DNA of 51,529 bases from Enhygromyxa salina. GTDB lineage: Bacteria; Myxococcota_A; Polyangia; Nannocystales; Nannocystaceae. The stretch covers positions 1 through 51,529 of the forward strand of contig NZ_PVNK01000231.1 in assembly GCF_002994615.1 (NCBI RefSeq), written 5' to 3'. The notes beneath the pieces were generated by a model that saw nothing but the letters and a program-made list of their open reading frames with translations, was not told the DNA's origin and searched no databases. Below are positions 46,208-51,529 of this stretch, piece by piece; position 1 is the stretch's first letter; the number at the start of each line of letters is the position of its first letter. The position numbers and the translations under genes were made by a program.

Positions 46208-47944
46208 ATGACTGTCTTGCCCTCGAGCCCTTCTAGCTTCCCCCGTGTCCTTTGTGCCTCGCTCGCGCCGCTGCTCGCGGTCGCGGCCCTGTCGCTGACC
46301 CCGAGGGTCGCGGACGCCTGCGGCGGGACCTTCTGCGACGCGGGGCCGCAGGTGATGCCCGTCGACCAGACCGGCGAGAGCATCGTGTTTTGGATCGACG
46401 ACGCGGGCGACGAGCCGCACACCGAGGCGCACATTCAGATCCAGTACGAGGGCGACGCCGAGCGCTTCGCCTGGATCATCCCGGTCCAGGAGGTGCCCGA
46501 GGTCCTCGTCGGCTCGCAGGCGCTGTTCGACAACATGCTCCAGAGCACGGTCCCGACCTTCACGGTCAACTCGAGCTCCGTCGGCGACTGCGGCGGCGGC
46601 GTCGGGTTCGGCTGCGCGTCGGCGGACCTGGCCGGGGGTGACCGCAACGAGGCCTGGTCCGGCGACGGCGGCGACGGCGGCGAGGGCGGCACCACCGGCC
46701 CCAAGATCCTCGATCGCGGCTTCGCGGGCGCCTTCGAGTACGTGACCTTGACCGGCGACACGATCGAGGAGGTCATCGACTGGCTCGACGACGCGGGCTA
46801 CGCCCAAGACCCGGACGCGCCGCCGATCTTGCAGGAGTACCTCGACGACGGCCACGTGTTCGTGGCCGTCAAGCTCGCGAGCGGGGCCGGCGTCGACGAG
46901 ATCCACCCGCTCGCGATCCGCTACCCCGGGATCGAGCCCTGCATCCCGATCAAGCTCACGCGGATCGCCGCGGTCGACGACATGGCGATCCGGGCCTTCT
47001 TCCTGGGCGACGCCCGAGCCGCGCCGCAGAACTGGCCGCACGTCGAGATCAACCACTCGCGCTACGACTGGGTCAACGGGCCGAGCGTCAACTACAACCA
47101 GGTCGTCGGGCTGGCGATCGACGAGGCCGGCGGGCGAGCCTTCATCACCGAGTACGCGGGGACCGACGCGGTCGTGTCGACGGCGGGGGTGTTCGATTCG
47201 AGCTGGGACCCAGCCGCGTTCGAGGGCATCGATCCGATCAGCGTCGTCGATGAGCTCATCGCCCAGGGCCTGATGAGCTGCACGGGCGACGCGTGCACCT
47301 TCAACCACCCGCAGGTCGAGCCGCTGCTCCAGACCTACCTGCCGGCCCCCGAGGGCGTCGACGCCCTCGAGTTTTGGGCCTGCCTCTCGTGCGACGAGAA
47401 CGAGATCGATCCGGTCGCCTGGGGCGCGCAGCCCGGGTTTGCGAGCGAGTTCGCCGAGCGCATCCACGGCCCCGGGCAGCACGCCGTCGACATGCTCACC
47501 GACGCGACCGAGCTGACCCGGCTGTTCACGCTGATCTCGCCCCACGAGATGATCGAGGACCCGCTGTTTCACGAGACCGAGGGGCTGCCGGGCGTCTCCA
47601 ACAACATCGCCGCGACTCGGGTCAACGACTGCGACGGCGGGCCGTCCTACATCGAGCTCTCGGACGGGCGACAGATCTCGCTGACCGAGACCGGCGTGAT
47701 GCCCGAGCTCGACGACAACCCGGCGGCCCTGCGGATCGAGCTGGTCCCGATGATGGGCCCGCCGCAGGTCGAGCTCGACAACGCCGCCGAGATCGACGCC
47801 GCGCTCGCGGCCTGGAACGACGCCCAGGTCACGGGCCCGCGCCCGAGCTGCTCGATCCGAGGTCTCGGCGTGGAGGGCCTGTTCGGGCTGCTCGGGATCT
47901 TCGGGATCGCGTGGTTCAACCGGGGCCGCCGCCGCGTGCCCTAG
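46208..47944 (+). CDS. DUF2330 protein with MYXO-CTERM tail, paralogue A
   Basis: A 578-residue exported protein: signal peptide VLCASLAPLLAVAALSLTP, then CGGTFCDAGPQVMPVDQTGE at the mature N-terminus, the DUF2330 core (QIQYEGDAERFAWIIPVQEVPEV, cut here) and a Gly-rich variable loop. The last 40 residues carry SCSIRGLGVEGLFG, a hydrophobic helix and RGRRR, a MYXO-CTERM-type anchor. Function of DUF2330 is unknown; an outer-surface or periplasmic role is likely. It is clearly paralogous over its full length to the next gene (48172). The stop TAG belongs to the CTAG palindrome 47941-47960. Confidence 0.88.
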   Translation: MTVLPSSPSSFPRVLCASLAPLLAVAALSLTPRVADACGGTFCDAGPQVMPVDQTGESIVFWIDDAGDEPHTEAHIQIQYEGDAERFAWIIPVQEVPEVLVGSQALFDNMLQSTVPTFTVNSSSVGDCGGGVGFGCASADLAGGDRNEAWSGDGGDGGEGGTTGPKILDRGFAGAFEYVTLTGDTIEEVIDWLDDAGYAQDPDAPPILQEYLDDGHVFVAVKLASGAGVDEIHPLAIRYPGIEPCIPIKLTRIAAVDDMAIRAFFLGDARAAPQNWPHVEINHSRYDWVNGPSVNYNQVVGLAIDEAGGRAFITEYAGTDAVVSTAGVFDSSWDPAAFEGIDPISVVDELIAQGLMSCTGDACTFNHPQVEPLLQTYLPAPEGVDALEFWACLSCDENEIDPVAWGAQPGFASEFAERIHGPGQHAVDMLTDATELTRLFTLISPHEMIEDPLFHETEGLPGVSNNIAATRVNDCDGGPSYIELSDGRQISLTETGVMPELDDNPAALRIELVPMMGPPQVELDNAAEIDAALAAWNDAQVTGPRPSCSIRGLGVEGLFGLLGIFGIAWFNRGRRRVP

Positions 47945-47960
47945 CACCCCGGGCTGCTAG
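47941..47960. repeat. Solo CTAG palindrome carrying the stop codon
   Basis: CTAGCACCCCGGGCTGCTAG; TAG 47942-47944 is the stop of DUF2330 paralogue A. It lies between two tandem paralogues. Confidence 0.9.
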
Positions 47961-48171
47961 TACGAGCCGCTCGACAGCCGGCTGACAGCGATGTCGTGAC
48001 GGGGTCCAGATCAGCGACGCCGACGTCGCAAGCCGTGGGCGATTGTGCGCCCGGATCCGGCCCTGTCGCCCAAATTGGCCGAAATCACTGCGCAGTGGTC
48101 TGCCTGGCGAGTCGGCTCGCCACCTGCAAGGGTGAATGTCGCGAGGCCTGAGACGCCCTCGCCACCTTGCC

Positions 48172-49920
48172 ATGACTTCTTCATACGCTCGACTCCTCCC
48201 CCCCTTCACGTTGACCCTCGGGCTCGCCGTCACGGCGGCCGTGACTGTGGCCCCGTCCCCAGCCTCGGCCTGCGGGGGCACCTTCTGCGACACCGGGCCG
48301 CAGGTGATGCCCGTCGACCAGTCCGGCGAGAACATCCTGTTTTGGATCGACGAGGGCGAGGCCGAGGGCGAGCCCCACACCGAGGCCCACATCCAGATCC
48401 AGTACGAGGGCGACCCCGAGCGCTTCGCCTGGCTGGTCCCGGTGCAGGAGGTCCCCGAGGTCCTCGTTGGCTCGCAGGCGCTGTTCGACAACCTCCTCGC
48501 GGGCACCGTCCCGACCCTGACGATCAACACCCGCTTTGACGGCGACTGCGGGTCCGGCAGCGGCATCGGCTGCGGGGTCGCCTTCAACGAGGTCGGCCTC
48601 GCCGAGGGCGACGACGGCGGCGGCGGGGCCGGGTTCGGCGACGAGGGCGAGGGCGAGGGCCCCGAGATCCTCGACCGTGGGTTCGCGGGCGCGTTCGAGT
48701 ATGTCGTCCTGAGCGGCGACTCGGTCGAGGTGATCGTCGACTGGCTCGACGCGGCCGGCTACGCCCAGGACCCCGACGCCCCGCCGATCCTCGACGAGTA
48801 CCTGCAAGAGGGCTTCGTGTTCGTGGCCTTCAAGCTGCGCGGCGGGACCGGGGTCAACGAGATCCACCCGCTAGCGATCCGCTACCCCGGCGTCGAGCCC
48901 TGCATCCCGATCCGCCTGACCCGGATCGCCGCGACCGAGGACATGGCGATCCGTGCGTTCTTCCTGGGCCAGGACCGCGCGGTCCCGCAAAACTGGCCCC
49001 ACGTCGAGCTCAACCTGGCCAAGCTCGACTGGCTCAACAGCGCGACCGCCGACTACCGCGAGCTGGTCTCGATGGCGATCGACGAGGCCGGCGGGCGGGC
49101 CTTCATCACCGAGTACGCGGGCACCGACGCGGTCGTGTCGAGCAGCGGCATCGACGACGCCGCGTGGTCGAGCGAGGCCTTCGTCGGGGTCGAGCCCGTC
49201 GAGGTGGTCGCGCTGCTCACGAGCCAGGGGCTGCTCAGCTGCGACGCCTCGGGGGTCGCCGAGTGCCAGTACAACCACCCCCAGGTCCAGCCGATCCTCC
49301 AGCGCTACCTGCCCGCGCCCGAGGGCATGGACGAGGAGGAATTTTGGGCGGAGCTCGAGGCCAACGCCGAGCAGATCGACCCCGTGGCCTGGAGCGCGCA
49401 GCCGGGCCTCGTCGCCGAGCTCGACGAGCGGATCTTCGTGCCCGCCGAGCACGCCCTCGACATGCTCGGTGAGGCCAGCTACCTGACCCGGCTGTACACG
49501 CTGCTCTCGCCCCACGAGATGATCGAGGATCCGCTGCTCCACGAGACCTCGTCCCTCGGTGACGTCGACAACAACCTCACGGCCACGCGGGTGTTCTCGT
49601 GTGACGAGGGCCCCGACTTCATGGAGTTCAACGACGGTCGCGTGGTCGCGCTCGAGGGCTTTGGCACCTACCCGGCGTTCACCGACATGCCCAGCGCCGA
49701 GCGCATCGAGCGGGTCCCGATGGTCGGTCCGGCGCAGGTCGAGTCCGACAACGCCGCCGAGATCGACGACATCATCGACGCGTACAACCGCGACAAGCTC
49801 GTCGGCCCCTCGCCGTGGAACTGCTCGATCGCCAGGCTGCGACCCGAGGCGATGTTGACCATGCTCGCGCTCTTCGGCCTCGCCTGGCTGCAGCGAGCGC
49901 CCCGGCGTCGACGCACCTGA
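48172..49920 (+). CDS. DUF2330 protein with MYXO-CTERM tail, paralogue B
   Basis: A 582-residue paralogue of the preceding protein, with the same order: signal peptide ending ASA, CGGTFCDTGPQVMPVDQSGE, DUF2330 core (SQALFDNLLAGTVPTLTINT), a variable Gly/Asp loop, conserved HPLAIRYPGVEPCIPIRLTR and SPHEMIEDPLLHE, and the tail CSIARLRPEAMLTMLALFGLAW-APRRRR. The variable segments (about 130-165) and the C-terminal third differ most. It starts 228 bases after paralogue A. The copies may have distinct partners. Start ATG 48172 has the signal peptide immediately after it; an upstream ATG at 48136 is rejected. Confidence 0.88.
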   Translation: MTSSYARLLPPFTLTLGLAVTAAVTVAPSPASACGGTFCDTGPQVMPVDQSGENILFWIDEGEAEGEPHTEAHIQIQYEGDPERFAWLVPVQEVPEVLVGSQALFDNLLAGTVPTLTINTRFDGDCGSGSGIGCGVAFNEVGLAEGDDGGGGAGFGDEGEGEGPEILDRGFAGAFEYVVLSGDSVEVIVDWLDAAGYAQDPDAPPILDEYLQEGFVFVAFKLRGGTGVNEIHPLAIRYPGVEPCIPIRLTRIAATEDMAIRAFFLGQDRAVPQNWPHVELNLAKLDWLNSATADYRELVSMAIDEAGGRAFITEYAGTDAVVSSSGIDDAAWSSEAFVGVEPVEVVALLTSQGLLSCDASGVAECQYNHPQVQPILQRYLPAPEGMDEEEFWAELEANAEQIDPVAWSAQPGLVAELDERIFVPAEHALDMLGEASYLTRLYTLLSPHEMIEDPLLHETSSLGDVDNNLTATRVFSCDEGPDFMEFNDGRVVALEGFGTYPAFTDMPSAERIERVPMVGPAQVESDNAAEIDDIIDAYNRDKLVGPSPWNCSIARLRPEAMLTMLALFGLAWLQRAPRRRRT

Positions 49921-50079
49921 GCGCGGGCCTGGCAGCCCCGTTCACACCCGCGCAGGCTGCTGCTGTCGTGTCACTCGCTCCTGCCGCGGAGCAGCCCTCG
50001 CCGGCATCGTCGAAGTTCGCGAGCGCGAGCAGGCTGCCGAACAACCCCGCGCGGCCCCGAGTGCGTCACTGGCGTTCGA

Positions 50080-50136
50080 GGCCGCGAGGCCAAAACGAAG
50101 CTGTATCGGCCATACTGCGAGCTTTTGGCGACAAAG
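50080..50136 (-). mobile_element. Diverged CTAG-element core, minus orientation
   Basis: Read on the minus strand this shows CTTTGTCGCCAAAAGCTCGC, AGTA..., GGCCGATACAG and CGTTTTGGCCTCG, matching the core of the 166-bp element (TTTGTCGCCAAAACTTGCAG, GGTACAGCGGCGTTTTGGC). The CTAG ends are not seen, so it is an old or truncated copy. Confidence 0.6.
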
Positions 50137-50203
50137 GGTTCGGACCTCAGGGCCGCGCTCAGGATCGTGGTGGGTTTTTCAGCGGCCTGCTAAAGTTTCG
50201 GCG

Positions 50204-50764
50204 ATGGTCCATCCGGTCCAGAGCGTCGTCGAGTCGTTGTATGCGGCGGGGCGCTGTCCGCGGTTGCACGTCAACGCCGCCTGCGATGGCGTCGTGTGTC
50301 CCGACTTCATCCGCGAGCAGTGGCAGGAGCGGCTGATCATCGACCTCGACGCCAGCTACCCCCTCGACCTGTCCTTCGTCGACGAGGGCATCGACGCCGA
50401 CCTGTCCTTCGGTGGCTACGTGACCCGATGCAGCTTCCCGTGGAAGGCGATCTACGTCGTCGCCGACCGAGCGACCGGTCGCGGGATCGTCCTCGACCAG
50501 AACATGCCCGAGTCGGTCCGCCGCAGCCGCCAGCCCCCGACCACGGGCCCGCTCCCGGCCGAGGGAGATCTCCGCAGCACCTTCGAGAAGGGCCAAGCTC
50601 GTCGCGTTGGCGGCCCGAGCAAGCGCCTCAAGCCCAGCAAGTCGACCAGCGCTGCGGGCTCGAGCTCGCAGCCGGCGACCGACGCCGAAGCGAGCAACCC
50701 CGAGGGCGACCAGGAGGCCAAGCGCAGGCGCGCGGCCTTCAGGGTCATCGACGGCGGGAGTTGA
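50204..50764 (+). CDS. SspB-like ClpXP adaptor
   Basis: A 186-residue protein resembling SspB, which delivers ssrA-tagged and other substrates to ClpXP. The substrate-binding domain is residues about 15-105 (LHVNAACDGVVCPDFIREQ, DLSFGGYVTRCSFPWKAIYVVADRATGRGIVL split by the usual GG). A flexible charged linker follows, and the end RAAFRVIDGG resembles the ClpX-binding tail RPALRVVK of E. coli SspB. Start ATG 50204. The next gene begins 4 bases after its stop. Confidence is limited because the tail and some core positions differ. Confidence 0.75.
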   Translation: MVHPVQSVVESLYAAGRCPRLHVNAACDGVVCPDFIREQWQERLIIDLDASYPLDLSFVDEGIDADLSFGGYVTRCSFPWKAIYVVADRATGRGIVLDQNMPESVRRSRQPPTTGPLPAEGDLRSTFEKGQARRVGGPSKRLKPSKSTSAAGSSSQPATDAEASNPEGDQEAKRRRAAFRVIDGGS

Positions 50765-50768
50765 GCAG

Positions 50769-51155
50769 ATGTCCGAACCAGCTGAAACACCGGCCCAGGG
50801 TCAGCCGCCCGGGAGCCCGGACAACCCCGAAGACGTGATGGCCGAGACCCGGGTCATGCTCCGCAGGGTCTCACTGGCTGTCCTCGCCTTCTTTGTCGTC
50901 GCGGTCGTCATCTTTTGGCTGGGCTGGGTCCGCGCGCCCTCGCCCGAGCAGATCTGCAAGCACAAGATCGAGCTCGTGGTCGAGACCGCCGGCCAACAGC
51001 AAGACGAGGGCGCCGACGCCCTGATCGGCCAGCTCGAGGCCAAGTGCGTGGCCGCAGCGAGGCGCAAGATCCAGTTCCGCGGCAAGCTCGTCTACGCCAA
51101 GTACGCCAAGTGCGTCATCGCAGCCACGACCCTCGCCGAAGCCGAGCGCTGCTAG
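50769..51155 (+). CDS. Single-pass membrane protein, Cys-rich tail
   Basis: A 128-residue protein with an acidic Pro/Gln-rich cytoplasmic part (1-30), one hydrophobic helix SLAVLAFFVVAVVIFWLGWV (about 35-54), and a tail with CKHKIELVV, KCVAAARRKI, KCVIAATTL and a terminal Cys. Four Cys suggest two disulfides outside the cell membrane. No family recognised. It begins four bases after the sspB-like stop, so the two should be co-translated. A link to ClpXP is not established. Confidence 0.7.
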   Translation: MSEPAETPAQGQPPGSPDNPEDVMAETRVMLRRVSLAVLAFFVVAVVIFWLGWVRAPSPEQICKHKIELVVETAGQQQDEGADALIGQLEAKCVAAARRKIQFRGKLVYAKYAKCVIAATTLAEAERC

Positions 51156-51204
51156 AGCGGCCCCAAGCGGGGCGAGAGCGGCCAAGTCCGAAACAAGGTG
51201 TCTG

Positions 51205-51527
51205 AGCGGAGCGGCCGCCTGCGGCCGTGCGTGGCAAAGTGCAGGGAGGCCGGGGGGGTCCAAAGGAGCCCCCTCCTAGGGGGCCACGAGTGGGCTTGCG
51301 TAGCTCATACCAGCCCACCGAGCGACGAGCGGAGCGAGGAGCGACCGGCCGCTTGCGGCCGTGCGTGGCAAAGTTGCAGACGTTCGGGGGGGTCCAAAGG
51401 AGCCCCCTCCTAGGGGGCCACGAGTGGGCTTGCGTAGCTCATACCAGCCCACCGAGCGACGAGCGGAGCGAGGAGCGACCGGCCGCTTGCGGCCGTGCGT
51501 GGCAAAGTTGCAGACGTTCGGGGGGGT
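51205..51527 (+). repeat. Dispersed repeat family R1: partial unit plus two identical 134-bp tandem copies
   Basis: A partial unit 51205-51259 precedes two copies at 51260-51393 and 51394-51527 that appear identical base for base. Each contains AGCCCCCTCCTAGGGGGC, AGCTCATACCAGCCCACCGAG and CCGGCCGCTTGCGGCC, and ends GCGTGGCAAAGTTGCAGACG...GGGGGT. The array runs to the window edge, so the copy number is unknown. Confidence 0.9.
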
Positions 51528-51529
51528 CC

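Noticed and set aside
51260..51527. Tandem array as a CRISPR
   Set aside because: The two units are identical end to end over 134 bases with no unique spacers, and no cas gene is present.

Overview
The window is very GC-rich, gene-dense DNA that looks like a myxobacterium, most likely of the Nannocystis/Plesiocystis/Enhygromyxa group (Myxococcota). The taxon is an inference. It rests on MYXO-CTERM-like tails (224-aa protein at 16262 and the DUF2330 pair at 46208 and 48172), many secreted lipoproteins, von Willebrand A lipoproteins with Asp-Gly repeat linkers, and a gene that resembles the myxobacterial TIGR04551 family. The window starts inside a 27-bp perfect inverted repeat and ends inside a 134-bp tandem repeat, so it may be a whole contig bounded by repeats.

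Layout. 1-8.1 kb: an outer-membrane-like hypothetical, a repeat block, gdhA, a small membrane protein, a HAD hydrolase, a beta-propeller/di-heme cytochrome, and a propeller-like lipoprotein whose signal peptide is split by a 166-bp element. 8.6-14.4 kb: a three-gene unit of a soluble histidine kinase, a 1265-aa AAA+/helical-repeat protein ending in degenerate kinase-ATPase and receiver-like domains, and a KAS III-like enzyme with an altered catalytic triad. 14.4-31.7 kb: ABC-F (YbiT type), a MYXO-CTERM protein, pruA, two envelope proteins, GH92 mannosidase, NagZ-type hexosaminidase, a TIGR04551-like barrel, a DUF2254 protein, coaX, a VOC protein fused to a histone-H1-like lysine tail, and murE. 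31.7-46.1 kb: a SulP transporter with a coupled membrane protein, two vWA lipoproteins, an MDR oxidoreductase, RDD, PDZ, SGNH and LysM-MepA endopeptidase genes, gcdH and a metallophosphoesterase. 46.2-51.2 kb: tandem DUF2330 paralogues, an SspB-like ClpXP adaptor and a small membrane protein.

Two repeat systems overlie the genes. The first is a CTAG-flanked palindrome family: 20-bp solo copies sit on gene ends and supply the TAG stop codon, and longer copies look like miniature transposable elements. One 166-bp copy lies in frame inside a lipoprotein signal peptide, and removing it with one CTAG restores a normal signal peptide. The second is a dispersed family with a short C5/G5 hairpin and a conserved block ending in CGTGGCAAAGT, found near 0.9-1.2, 34.8-35.0, 38.3 and 51.2-51.5 kb.

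Metabolically, gdhA, pruA and gcdH point to amino-acid catabolism. murE, NagZ and MepA belong to cell-wall metabolism. The most system-like locus is the kinase / AAA+ / KAS III unit, which may link signalling to acyl transfer; no tRNA, rRNA, CRISPR array or phage was seen.
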